Below, piece after piece: positions 41,496 to 49,962 of a stretch of 56,493 nucleotides of DNA. Origin of the DNA: SIG607 sp045537575 (lineage in GTDB: Bacteria; Bacillota; Clostridia; Oscillospirales; Acutalibacteraceae); NCBI GenBank assembly GCA_045537575.1, contig JAZSPU010000026.1, positions 1 to 56,493 on the forward strand, read 5' to 3'. Under the pieces are notes generated by a model. It saw only the letters and a list, made by a program, of their open reading frames with translations, did no database searches and was not told where the DNA came from. Made by a program: the position numbers and the translations under genes. Numbering within the stretch: position 1 is the first letter of the stretch; each line of letters begins with the position of its first letter.

Positions 41496-41504
41496 GGGAA
41501 AATT

Positions 41505-42008
41505 ATGCATAACGAACTGACTAAAGAAGATATAAGGAAGATGGAAGAGGAACTCGATTACCGTATGGGTGTTTTGCGTCCCGAGATTCTGGAAGAGGTT
41601 AAATTTGCCCGAAGCCACGGTGATTTGAGTGAAAACTTTGAGTATAAAGCCGCTAAACAGCGAAGAGGCAAAAACGAAAGCCGTATAAGATATCTTAAAA
41701 ATATGATTAAAACCGCCGTTATAATCGAGGATAATTCTGCCCCCGATGAAGCGGGAATATTTGATAAGATTACTTACTATATTGAAGAGGATGACGAAGA
41801 AGAAACTGTTATGCTTGTTACTACTGTGCGTCACGATGCTCTGAGTAATATTGTAAGTATTGAATCTCCTATAGGAAAGGCTTTGCTGGGTAGAAAAATA
41901 GGTCAAAAGGTTACGGTTTTCCTTGAAAACGGCTTATCATACGACGTTATAATTAAAAATATAGAGAAAGGCGCTGATGACGGCTCTCTTAATATCAGAG
42001 CTTACTGA
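41505..42008 (+). CDS. GreA/GreB-family transcription factor paralogue
   Basis: Elongation factor-like protein of 167 residues: N-terminal coiled coil (about 5-75) with the tip GDLSENFEYKAAK (acidic pair Asp40/Glu43, which coordinates the second Mg ion in RNA polymerase) and C-terminal FKBP-like domain (about 85-167). True GreA would rescue backtracked polymerase. The divergent tail (SYDVIIKNIEKGADDGSLNIRAY) and its location among envelope genes suggest a specialised paralogue. Confidence 0.85.
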   Translation: MHNELTKEDIRKMEEELDYRMGVLRPEILEEVKFARSHGDLSENFEYKAAKQRRGKNESRIRYLKNMIKTAVIIEDNSAPDEAGIFDKITYYIEEDDEEETVMLVTTVRHDALSNIVSIESPIGKALLGRKIGQKVTVFLENGLSYDVIIKNIEKGADDGSLNIRAY

Positions 42009-42009
42009 T

Positions 42010-42735
42010 ATGAAAAAATTATTTAAATTTATTTTAAAATTGATTGCCACCGTTATAGTTATTGCCGTTATTGCGGGCATAGGTTTTGGTGGATATCTTG
42101 GCGCAGTCGGTTTTAAAGAATACAAAAAAGCTATAGAAGAATGTCCTATTGAAGTGAAAATAAATGAACTTACTTCAATGGAAAACTATGTAAAATTAGA
42201 TGAACTGCCCGAAATATACGTTAATGCGGTAATAGCAGTTGAGGATCATAATTTTTATGACCACGGTGCAATAAGTATTGTTTCTACCGTTCGTGCAATA
42301 TTTATAAATCTTAAGGACGGAGAATATACCGAAGGCGGAAGCACCATTACTCAACAGGTTGCCAAAAATCTGTATTTTACTCAGGAAAAGAAGCTTAAAC
42401 GCAAAGCGGCTGAAATGTTTATGGCAATAGAGCTTGAAAAACGCTACAGTAAGGACGAAATTTTTGAGTTTTATATAAACAATATCTATTACGGAAGCGG
42501 CTACTATAATATATATGATGCCGCTATGGGATACTACGGTGTAACTCCCGATAAACTAAGCGACTTTCAGGCAACGCAACTTGCAGGAGTGCCTAATGCT
42601 CCCTCTGTGTATTCTCCCGACAACAATTCTCCCTTGACCTCTCAAAGACAGCAGAAGGTACTTGACAGTATGGTAAAATACGGCTATCTTGACAAAGATA
42701 CTGCCGATAAAATAATAAGCGATAAAGGTGAATAA
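42010..42735 (+). CDS. monofunctional peptidoglycan glycosyltransferase (GT51)
   Basis: Polymerises lipid II into glycan strands (MtgA-like, 241 residues, no transpeptidase domain). An N-terminal membrane helix (about 8-34) precedes the GT51 domain. Motif 1 is AVEDHNFYDHG with catalytic Glu78; motif 2 is EGGSTITQQVAKNLYF; motif 3 is KLKRKAAEMFMAIELEKRYS; motif 4 is INNIYYGSGYYNIYDAA. Its ATG comes one base after the greA-like stop, so expression is probably coupled. Starting upstream at 41977 would overlap greA. Confidence 0.9.
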   Translation: MKKLFKFILKLIATVIVIAVIAGIGFGGYLGAVGFKEYKKAIEECPIEVKINELTSMENYVKLDELPEIYVNAVIAVEDHNFYDHGAISIVSTVRAIFINLKDGEYTEGGSTITQQVAKNLYFTQEKKLKRKAAEMFMAIELEKRYSKDEIFEFYINNIYYGSGYYNIYDAAMGYYGVTPDKLSDFQATQLAGVPNAPSVYSPDNNSPLTSQRQQKVLDSMVKYGYLDKDTADKIISDKGE

Positions 42736-42736
42736 A

Positions 42737-43414
42737 ATGAACGATTTTCAAAAAAATATTATATCCTCTAAAAATCAAAACACATATGATTACTATGAAT
42801 TTGATAAGGGGGACGGCATAAGAATTCTTTATGTTGGCAACTCTATAACAAAACACGCTCCCAGAGCCGACGTTGGCTGGACTAACGACTGCGGTATGGC
42901 AGCAAGTAGTATAGAAAAGGACTACGTGCATCTTGTTCAGGCAAAAATAAAGGAAATTCATCCCGATGCCGCTTTCAGTATTCTTCAGGTTGCAAACTAT
43001 GAAAGAGAGTTCTATAACAGAGAACCCGAAAACTTTTGTGTAGGCGCAAAGGAATTTAAGCCTGACGTAATTATTATGTTCTTTGGCGCTAACGTGAATA
43101 AAGAATATGACGTTACCGAAAATCCTCCTAAAACCTTTGGAAAAGCTTATGAGGATTTAAGAAATTTCCTTGTTGATAATAGAGAAAACGTATTTGTTAT
43201 GCACTCTCAAGGCTTTTATATCCGTCCTGTTTTGGATAATGAAAAAGAGAAGGTTGCAAACAAATATAACGAAGCCTTTGTAAACCTTGAAGATATGCGA
43301 ACTCTTCCCGAAACCCACGGAAAGTTTAATCATCCGGGAGATTATGGTATGCAGGTTATTGCAGACAGATTTTGGGATGCTATAAAGGATTATGTGAAAA
43401 ACTTTAAAAAATAG
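42737..43414 (+). CDS. SGNH/GDSL-like hydrolase
   Basis: A 225-residue esterase-like protein. Block I is ILYVGNSIT (Gly-Asn-Ser instead of Gly-Asp-Ser), block III is MFFGANVN with the oxyanion Asn, and the His block is KFNHPGDYGMQV. No signal peptide, so it acts in the cytoplasm. A role in deacylating cell-wall or sugar esters is possible from context but not shown. The ATG at 42737 follows AAAGGTGA by about 6 nt; an in-frame GTG at 42728 lies inside that site. Confidence 0.8.
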   Translation: MNDFQKNIISSKNQNTYDYYEFDKGDGIRILYVGNSITKHAPRADVGWTNDCGMAASSIEKDYVHLVQAKIKEIHPDAAFSILQVANYEREFYNREPENFCVGAKEFKPDVIIMFFGANVNKEYDVTENPPKTFGKAYEDLRNFLVDNRENVFVMHSQGFYIRPVLDNEKEKVANKYNEAFVNLEDMRTLPETHGKFNHPGDYGMQVIADRFWDAIKDYVKNFKK

Positions 43415-43416
43415 TA

Positions 43417-43445
43417 AAGAAGCAGTCATTCGACTGCTTCTTTTA
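43417..43445. terminator. bidirectional terminator
   Basis: AAGAAGCAGTC pairs with GACTGCTTCTT around ATTC; T residues follow on both strands. It overlaps the last codons of the C39-like gene. Confidence 0.8.
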
Positions 43446-43800
43446 TTTCGAAATAGTATTTTCTGTTGCTTTCGGGGAAATCCTTCATAACACCGTGTTC
43501 GGGATCGTAAAATATACCGTCAAAATAAAGGGACCAATGCCAACACCTAGGTGTTTCAAGGCTTAATATGGCGATTTTAGGCAAATCCTCTTTAGTTTTC
43601 GCTTCTTTCTTTTCGAAACAAAACTCGATTTTATTAAGGGTTAAAACCTGTTTCATTTGTTTAAGGGTGGTTTCTTTTTCGGTGCCGCATTCCTTAATTA
43701 TTTCTTCCACGCTTTTTCCCGTCAGCATAGCAAGAACCGCTTGACCGCACTGCAAATCAGTAGGTTCTTTTATGTAATTAACTGCTGATACTATACTCAT
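43426..43800 (-). CDS. papain-like C39-type cysteine peptidase domain protein
   Basis: A 124-residue stand-alone domain. The putative nucleophile Cys18 is in PTDLQCGQAVLAMLTG, the His is His88 in RCWHWSLYFDG, and an Asp follows (FYDPEHG, Asp99). This is the order of the peptidase C39-like fold used in bacteriocin leader cleavage, but it lacks a transporter domain and no bacteriocin gene is nearby. No signal peptide. Its start overlaps the stop of the ECF gene by 4 bases. Function is unknown. Confidence 0.65.
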   Translation of the reverse strand: MSIVSAVNYIKEPTDLQCGQAVLAMLTGKSVEEIIKECGTEKETTLKQMKQVLTLNKIEFCFEKKEAKTKEDLPKIAILSLETPRCWHWSLYFDGIFYDPEHGVMKDFPESNRKYYFEIKEAVE

Positions 43801-44300
43801 AATTTCATTCTTTTAATAATTTTAGTTTTATCAAGTATAACGTAAAATACGGTAGAAGAAATTATTGCTACTGCGCCTTGGAGACAGTTGTAGGGAACAG
43901 AGGCTACAGCGCCCATTCCAAATTTCAGGCAAAAGCATTCGTATATAAAATATCCGATTACCATAATAGCTTCTGCTACAAATGCTGCAATTATCTGACG
44001 GGGGAGCGAATACTTTTTATGGGCTAATATATAAACCATAAAAGCCATAACACCCTTTAATATAAAGGTGGCAGGTATGTAAACTGCATAGCCAAGTATT
44101 AAATCGCATATTACACTGCCTATTATAGCTGATGCAATGCCGTAGGGCCCTAAAATCAGTCCCGATAAAATTACAAAGCAATCGCCAAGGTTTACGTATC
44201 CTATTACAACGGGAAAACTAAGGTAGGTAGAAACGAAGGTGAGGGCAGCGAAAAGGGATGCGAAAACAAGCTTTCGTGTGTTGATGTTATTGATTTTCAT
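43797..44300 (-). CDS. ECF transporter S component
   Basis: A 167-residue, six-helix substrate-binding membrane subunit of an energy-coupling-factor transporter. The N-terminal TRKLVFASLFAALTFVSTYL and NLGDCFVILSGLILGPYGI are typical of the ECF-S group 07155 (HmpT/pyridoxine-like). The vitamin it carries is not clear. No riboswitch is seen upstream. It overlaps both neighbours in the minus-strand cluster. Confidence 0.82.
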   Translation of the reverse strand: MKINNINTRKLVFASLFAALTFVSTYLSFPVVIGYVNLGDCFVILSGLILGPYGIASAIIGSVICDLILGYAVYIPATFILKGVMAFMVYILAHKKYSLPRQIIAAFVAEAIMVIGYFIYECFCLKFGMGAVASVPYNCLQGAVAIISSTVFYVILDKTKIIKRMKL

Positions 44301-44646
44301 TGTTCTTTTTCTCCAATCGTGTATTTATAAAGTTTAAAATTTTAGCAAACCAATCAGGTTTTGTTTCTTCATCAGCGCTTAAAACAGAGATTTCACCATC
44401 CTTAATTATAAGATAAGATACGGGCTTTTTGGTAATGCCTGCACCTGCAGCACCAGCGACAGAGTCGCTGCTTTTTGAACCTATTCCGTCAAATCCGCCG
44501 CCTGCAAAACCGAAGGAAAGCTTATAAACGGGGATAATAGTAGTGTCGTCAACGGTAATGGCGTCACCGAATATAGAATTGTTTTTTAGCGCTGACTGTG
44601 CCTTGTCGGCTGTAGCGCCGATAATGTCGGAAATATTATTGTTCAT
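44287..44646 (-). CDS. gerW: GerW/YtfJ-type sporulation protein
   Basis: A 119-residue soluble spore protein family. In Bacillus GerW is needed for germination with certain nutrients. Glycine-rich GFAGGGFDGIGSKSSDSV and KPVSYLIIKDGEISVL identify it. Located right after a DUF2953 gene (11-base overlap), as in many Clostridia. It could be under forespore control; the promoter is not evident. Confidence 0.88.
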   Translation of the reverse strand: MNNNISDIIGATADKAQSALKNNSIFGDAITVDDTTIIPVYKLSFGFAGGGFDGIGSKSSDSVAGAAGAGITKKPVSYLIIKDGEISVLSADEETKPDWFAKILNFINTRLEKKNNENQ

Positions 44647-45187
44647 TTTCTTTAACCTCTCTTAAAATAGCTTTAATTATGGGAATTAGTTTAAAACCTG
44701 CTTTTAACAGATAAAATGCCCTTACTTTTGCTTCAATAAAAAGGTGAAGCTCACTTCTTTCCTTTTCGTAGTTGCAAAGAATTTTCATATCATCCTCTTT
44801 AAAGGTGATAAAAGACTCTAAAAATGCTACAACAGGATATAAAACAGAACATACACCGCCGTATAAAAGGGCGGTTTGTGCCGCATCATCGCCGGAAACG
44901 GAAATATTAAGTTTAAAGTGCTTAACCACAAGCTTTTTCAGAATGTATTTAAGACGTGAGAAAAAGCCTATTTCTTCTCCGAAGAGAAAATCAACGGTAC
45001 CCTTAAAGCCTAAATGCTTTAGAATTTTCTTGAAGGTTCCTTTACTTTTTACGGGTTTGCCGAAAAGTCGGATTTCGGTACTGACGGTATCGGTGTAGTC
45101 GATTTTTACAGAAAATTTTATACCGAACAGCAGTACGAAAACTATTAAAGCTATAAGAATACCTAAAACTATAAAAAGTATTTTCAT
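44636..45187 (-). CDS. DUF2953 membrane-anchored protein
   Basis: A 183-residue protein with an N-terminal helix (about 3-24, LFIVLGILIALIVFVLLFGI) and a cytoplasmic or extracytoplasmic basic domain typical of DUF2953. The family sits next to gerW/ytfJ in spore formers; function unknown. First gene of the minus-strand cluster DUF2953-gerW-ECF-C39. The start at 45187 is supported by GAGGATAT just upstream. Confidence 0.78.
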   Translation of the reverse strand: MKILFIVLGILIALIVFVLLFGIKFSVKIDYTDTVSTEIRLFGKPVKSKGTFKKILKHLGFKGTVDFLFGEEIGFFSRLKYILKKLVVKHFKLNISVSGDDAAQTALLYGGVCSVLYPVVAFLESFITFKEDDMKILCNYEKERSELHLFIEAKVRAFYLLKAGFKLIPIIKAILREVKENEQ

Positions 45188-45336
45188 ATAACATATCCTC
45201 TATTTTAATATACCCATTATATTACAGTTCCTTTCAAGTTGCAAGATAAAAGTGCTTATCGTTGCTTTTTATATAATATATAATTTATAATAGGATATTT
45301 TTTTAAAATTTTATATTATTTAATTACTTAACTACC

Positions 45337-45365
45337 TTGACAAATAGTTCTCGTTGTGGTATTAT
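45337..45365 (+). promoter_or_regulatory. promoter of the pyr operon
   Basis: TTGACA (45337-45342), 17-bp spacer, TATTAT (45360-45365), 125 bp before pyrC. Bases 45188-45336, upstream, are AT-rich and hold nothing else that I can see. Confidence 0.7.
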
Positions 45366-45380
45366 AAATCAAATAAATCT

Positions 45381-45462
45381 GATTCGGCTTTTGCCGGCAG
45401 GCTATAACTTATGCTTTTTGACATAAAGGGAACACCTTGCCGGTCGGCGAGGCTGTTTTTTT
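45381..45462 (+). promoter_or_regulatory. attenuator-like leader of the pyr operon
   Basis: Three mutually exclusive pairings fit: an upstream hairpin CGGC-tttt-GCCG (45385-45396); an antiterminator CCGGCAGG (45394-45401) with CCTTGCCGG (45435-45443); and a terminator CCTTGCC (45435-45441) with GGCGAGG (45446-45452) followed by seven T (45456-45462). This is the logic of transcription attenuation. Part of the terminator (CGGCGAGGCT) resembles the PyrR-binding consensus, but only in its second half. The regulator is not known. Confidence 0.6.
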
Positions 45463-45490
45463 GTGTAAATAACTTTTTAGGAGGGTACTT

Positions 45491-46759
45491 ATGGAAATGC
45501 TGCTTAAAAATGCAAAGGTTTACTATGGCGGACAGTTTTCAGTACAAGATATTATTATCTCCGACGGCAAAATATCAGCAGTCGGACGTGATTTATTTTC
45601 TCCCTCTGCTATTTGTTTTGATTTAAAAGGGCTTACTGTTTTTCCGGGTTTCGTTGATGTTCACGTTCATCTTCGAGAGCCGGGCTTTTTTTATAAGGAA
45701 ACTATAAAAAGCGGCACTTTAGCCAGTGCGGCAGGCGGATATACCGACGTTTGCTCAATGCCTAATCTAAACCCTTGTCCCGATACCCTTGAACATTTAA
45801 GAAAGCAGCTTGATATCATAGAAAAGGATGCCTTAATTCACGTTCATCCCTTTGGCACAATTACAAAAGGTCAAAAGGGTGAAGAACTCTCCGATATGGC
45901 TGATATGAAGGATTACGTAATCGGCTTTTCCGACGACGGCAGGGGAGTGCAGAGCGAAGGTATGATGCTTTCGGCTATGAAAAAGGCGAAGGAACTTGAT
46001 AAAATCATTTCTGCCCACTGCGAAGATAACAATCTGCTTTTCGGCGGATATATCCATGACGGTGAATATGCAAGAAAGAACGGTCACAAAGGAATCTCGT
46101 CTGAAAGTGAATGGGGCCCCATAAAGCGTGATATAGAGCTTATAAAGAAAACGGGATGCAAATACCACGTTTGCCACATTTCCACAAAGGAAAGTGTTGA
46201 GCTTATAAGAAACGCAAAAGCGCAGGGGATTGATATAACATGCGAAACAGGTCCCCACTATCTTACTATGAATGATATGATGCTCAAAGATGAGGGCAGA
46301 TTTAAAATGAACCCGCCCATTAGAAGCGAAGAGGACAGACTGGCGCTTATCGAAGGCTTAAAGGACGGCACAATTGATGTAATTGCCACCGACCACGCTC
46401 CCCACAGCGCTGAAGAAAAATCAAAAGGACTAAGTAATAGTCTTATGGGTGTAGTAGGAATTGAGACTGCTTTTGCGGTCTGCTACACAAAACTTGTAAA
46501 AACGGGTATAATAACCCTTGAAAAGCTCACCGAACTACTAAACTGTAATGCTAAAAAGCGTTTCGGCATAGGCGGTGAAATAAAGGTAGGCAGTTTAGCT
46601 AATCTTACTGTATTTGACCTTAATGAAAAATATACGGTAAAAAGCGAAAACTTCCTGTCTCTCGGTAAAGCAACACCCTTTGAAAATGAGGAACTTTACG
46701 GAAAATGCAAACTCACTTTGTGTGACGGCAAAACAGTATTTAATGATTTAAAAATATAA
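45491..46759 (+). CDS. pyrC: dihydroorotase
   Basis: Zinc enzyme cyclising carbamoyl aspartate to dihydroorotate. The 422 residues correspond to the type I (Bacillus-like) enzyme. The metal motif is VHVHLREPGF (His58, His60, Arg62), KxxH is in HPFGTIT, and ATDHAPHS (catalytic Asp) is in the second half. GGAGGG is about 9 nt before the ATG. First gene of the operon, behind the attenuator-like leader. Confidence 0.96.
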   Translation: MEMLLKNAKVYYGGQFSVQDIIISDGKISAVGRDLFSPSAICFDLKGLTVFPGFVDVHVHLREPGFFYKETIKSGTLASAAGGYTDVCSMPNLNPCPDTLEHLRKQLDIIEKDALIHVHPFGTITKGQKGEELSDMADMKDYVIGFSDDGRGVQSEGMMLSAMKKAKELDKIISAHCEDNNLLFGGYIHDGEYARKNGHKGISSESEWGPIKRDIELIKKTGCKYHVCHISTKESVELIRNAKAQGIDITCETGPHYLTMNDMMLKDEGRFKMNPPIRSEEDRLALIEGLKDGTIDVIATDHAPHSAEEKSKGLSNSLMGVVGIETAFAVCYTKLVKTGIITLEKLTELLNCNAKKRFGIGGEIKVGSLANLTVFDLNEKYTVKSENFLSLGKATPFENEELYGKCKLTLCDGKTVFNDLKI

Positions 46760-46774
46760 CGGAGGAAAAGAAAA

Positions 46775-49700
46775 ATGGCTAAAAGAACAGATATTAAAAA
46801 GGTACTCATTATCGGCTCAGGCCCTATTGTTATAGGTCAGGCGGCTGAATTTGACTATGCAGGTACTCAGGCTTGTCTTGCACTTAAAGAGGAGGGATAC
46901 GAGGTTATTCTTTGTAACTCCAACCCTGCAACAATTATGACCGATACAACGGTTGCTGACAAGGTTTATATGGAGCCTTTAACCCTTGAATACATTGCAA
47001 AAATTCTCCGTTACGAGCGTCCCGACGCTATCGTTCCCGGAATAGGCGGACAGACCGGACTTAATATTGCTATGCAGCTTGAAAAGAAGGGCATTTTAAA
47101 GGAGTGCGGTGTTGAACTTCTCGGTACTTCAAGCGAGAGTATCGAACGCGCTGAGGACAGAGAACTCTTTAAGGAACTTTGTCAGTCTATTGGAGAGCCC
47201 ACCATTCCTTCCGAAATTACCTATAACCTTGACGAAGCAAAAATAGCTGCTGAAAAAATAGGTTACCCTGTTGTTCTTCGTCCTGCCTTTACTTTAGGCG
47301 GTACAGGCGGCGGCTTTGCCAATAACGAAGAAGAACTTGTTGAAATCGGTCTTAATGCATTTAAGCTTTCTCCCGTACATCAGGTTCTTATTGAAAAGAG
47401 CGTTAAGGGATATAAGGAAATCGAATTTGAGGTTATGCGTGACTCCAATGACCACGCTATTACCATTTGCGGTATGGAAAATATCGATCCCGTTGGTGTT
47501 CATACAGGCGACTCTTTGGTTGTTGCTCCTATTATGACACTTAACGACCATGATTTAAAGATGCTTAACGATTCTGCAATTAAGCTTATTAAAGAACTTA
47601 AAATCTGCGGTGGCTGTAACGTTCAGTTTGCCCTTAATCCCAATAGCAGTGAATACTATCTTATTGAGGTAAATCCCAGAGTTTCCCGTTCTTCTGCCCT
47701 TGCTTCCAAGGCTTCGGGTTACCCAATTGCAAGAGTTACCGCTAAAATCGCTCTCGGTATGGCTCTTGAAGAAATTGCAATTGCAAATACTAATGCGGCT
47801 TTTGAGCCTAAGCTTGACTACGTAATTGCAAAGCTTCCCCGTTTCCCCTTTGATAAGTTTACCAATGCATCTAATCTCCTCGGTACTCAGATGAAGGCAA
47901 CAGGCGAGGTTATGGGCATAGGCAGTAATCTTGAGGAATGTCTCTTAAAGGGCATCCGTTCTCTTGAAATCGGTGTAAACCATCTTTACCATCATAAGTT
48001 TGATGATATGACCGATAACGAACTTAAAGAATATATTAAAGAATTCAGAGACGATAATATCTTTGCTATTGCCGAACTTCTTTACAGAGGCGCTACAGTT
48101 GAAGAAATTCACGAAATAACAAAGATTACCGCTTTCTTCCTTGAAGCAATTAAAAATATTATTGATATGGAAGAAAATCTTAAGGCTCATCCCTTTGACC
48201 TTGAAGTATTAAAGGCAGCCAAGAAGATGGGCTTCTCTGATAAATATACCGCAAGAATGTGGAAATGCGACGAACTTGACGTATATAACTTTAGAAAAGA
48301 AAATAATCTTTTCCCCGTATTCAAAATGGTTGATACTTGTCATACAGGCGCATACATTCCTTACTTCTATTCTTCCTATACCGGCGAAAATGCTTCACGT
48401 CTTACCGAAAAGAAGAAAATTGTTGTGCTCGGCGCAGGTCCTATCCGTATCGGTCAGGGTGTAGAATTTGACTATTCCACCGTTCACGCTGTAACCACCA
48501 TTAAAAATTCGGGTTATGAGGCTATCATTATAAACAACAACCCCGAAACAGTTTCTACCGACTATACTACGGCAGATAAGCTTTATTTCGACCCTCTTAC
48601 CCCCGAAGACGTTATGAATATCATTGAGTTTGAAAAGCCCGAGGGCGTTGTTGCTTCTCTTGGCGGTCAGACCGCAATTAACCTTGCTGAACCTCTTATG
48701 AAGAGAGGGGTTAAGATTATCGGTACAGACTGCGAAGCTATTGAACGCGCTGAAAACCGCGACAGCTTTGAAAAACTCCTTACCGAGCTTAATATTCCTC
48801 AGCCTAAGGGCAAGGCAGTAACAAGTATTCAGGCAGGACTTGATGCCGCAAACGATATCGGATATCCCGTACTTGTTCGTCCCAGCTTCGTTCTCGGCGG
48901 CAGAGCTATGCAGATAGTTGCTAACGAGGATCAGCTTCGCCACTACCTTAAGACCGCTGTTGAAATCGACGAGGACAAGCCTGTTTTGGTTGATAAATAC
49001 ATTCAGGGTAAAGAGGTTGAGGTTGACGCTATTTGCGACGGCAGAGACGTATTTGTCCCCGGTATTATGGAGCTTGTTGAAAGAACCGGTGTGCACTCAG
49101 GTGACTCTATCAGCGTATATCCCACCTTCAGTATTTCCGATAAGGTAAAGGGAACTATCCTTCAGTATGCTAAAAAGCTTGGTGTAGGTATAGGCATTGT
49201 AGGTCTTTACAACATTCAGTTTATAGTTGACGAAAAGGACGACGTTTATATTATCGAGGTTAATCCCCGTTCTTCACGTACCGTTCCTTTCCTTTCAAAA
49301 TCTACAGGCTACAGCCTTGCAGATATTGCTACCGAGGTTATCCTAGGCAAGAGCCTTAAAGAGCTTGGTATATTCAGCCTTTATCCCGAAGAAAAGAAAC
49401 GTTGGTACGTAAAGGTTCCCGTATTCTCCTTTAATAAACTTCGTGGACTTGATGCTTACCTTTCTCCCGAAATGAAATCTACCGGTGAAGCAATAGGCTA
49501 TGACGATAAGCTTAACCGTGCGCTCTATAAAGCGCTTCAGGCTTCGGGAATGAAGCTTCAGAACTACGGTACAGTTCTTGCTACCATAGCAGATAAGGAC
49601 AAGGAGGAAGCATTACCCCTTATCCGCCGTTTCTATGAGCTTGGCTTTAATATTGAAGCAACCAAGGGTACCGCCAAGTTCCTTAAGGAGCACGGTATAA

Positions 49701-49948
49701 GAACCCACGTACTTGCTAAGATTAATGAAGGCAGTGAGGAAATCCCCAACGCTATCCGTCAGGGACATATTGCCTACGTTATCAACACAAAGGATATTGC
49801 TTCTCAGGGGCTTATAAGTGACGGTGTTGAAATCAGAAAACTTGCCACCGAAAACAACGTTACTATCTTTACCGCTCTAGATACTGTTAAGGTTTTACTT
49901 GACGTATTAGAGGAAACCACCCTTACTATTTCCACTATTGATGCATAA
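46775..49948 (+). CDS. carB: carbamoyl phosphate synthase large subunit
   Basis: Makes carbamoyl phosphate from ammonia, bicarbonate and two ATP. The 1057 residues hold two duplicated halves: VLIIGSGPIVIGQAAEFDYA (first ATP-grasp unit), then VVLGAGPIRIGQGVEFDYS (second), and the C-terminal MGS-like allosteric domain where UMP binds. The small subunit gene carA, which supplies the glutamine amidotransferase, is not adjacent. CGGAGG precedes the ATG 15 bases after pyrC. A codon gap of 14 bp to pyrK. Confidence 0.97.
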   Translation: MAKRTDIKKVLIIGSGPIVIGQAAEFDYAGTQACLALKEEGYEVILCNSNPATIMTDTTVADKVYMEPLTLEYIAKILRYERPDAIVPGIGGQTGLNIAMQLEKKGILKECGVELLGTSSESIERAEDRELFKELCQSIGEPTIPSEITYNLDEAKIAAEKIGYPVVLRPAFTLGGTGGGFANNEEELVEIGLNAFKLSPVHQVLIEKSVKGYKEIEFEVMRDSNDHAITICGMENIDPVGVHTGDSLVVAPIMTLNDHDLKMLNDSAIKLIKELKICGGCNVQFALNPNSSEYYLIEVNPRVSRSSALASKASGYPIARVTAKIALGMALEEIAIANTNAAFEPKLDYVIAKLPRFPFDKFTNASNLLGTQMKATGEVMGIGSNLEECLLKGIRSLEIGVNHLYHHKFDDMTDNELKEYIKEFRDDNIFAIAELLYRGATVEEIHEITKITAFFLEAIKNIIDMEENLKAHPFDLEVLKAAKKMGFSDKYTARMWKCDELDVYNFRKENNLFPVFKMVDTCHTGAYIPYFYSSYTGENASRLTEKKKIVVLGAGPIRIGQGVEFDYSTVHAVTTIKNSGYEAIIINNNPETVSTDYTTADKLYFDPLTPEDVMNIIEFEKPEGVVASLGGQTAINLAEPLMKRGVKIIGTDCEAIERAENRDSFEKLLTELNIPQPKGKAVTSIQAGLDAANDIGYPVLVRPSFVLGGRAMQIVANEDQLRHYLKTAVEIDEDKPVLVDKYIQGKEVEVDAICDGRDVFVPGIMELVERTGVHSGDSISVYPTFSISDKVKGTILQYAKKLGVGIGIVGLYNIQFIVDEKDDVYIIEVNPRSSRTVPFLSKSTGYSLADIATEVILGKSLKELGIFSLYPEEKKRWYVKVPVFSFNKLRGLDAYLSPEMKSTGEAIGYDDKLNRALYKALQASGMKLQNYGTVLATIADKDKEEALPLIRRFYELGFNIEATKGTAKFLKEHGIRTHVLAKINEGSEEIPNAIRQGHIAYVINTKDIASQGLISDGVEIRKLATENNVTIFTALDTVKVLLDVLEETTLTISTIDA

Positions 49949-49962
49949 AAAAGGTGAAAAAA

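Noticed and set aside
43426..43800. Bacteriocin leader peptidase
   Set aside because: No ABC transporter domain and no small double-glycine-leader peptide gene nearby.
45411..45626. 71-codon frame starting in the pyr leader and overlapping pyrC, possible leader peptide
   Set aside because: No ribosome binding site before its ATG, no run of regulatory codons, and most of it is pyrC read in another frame.
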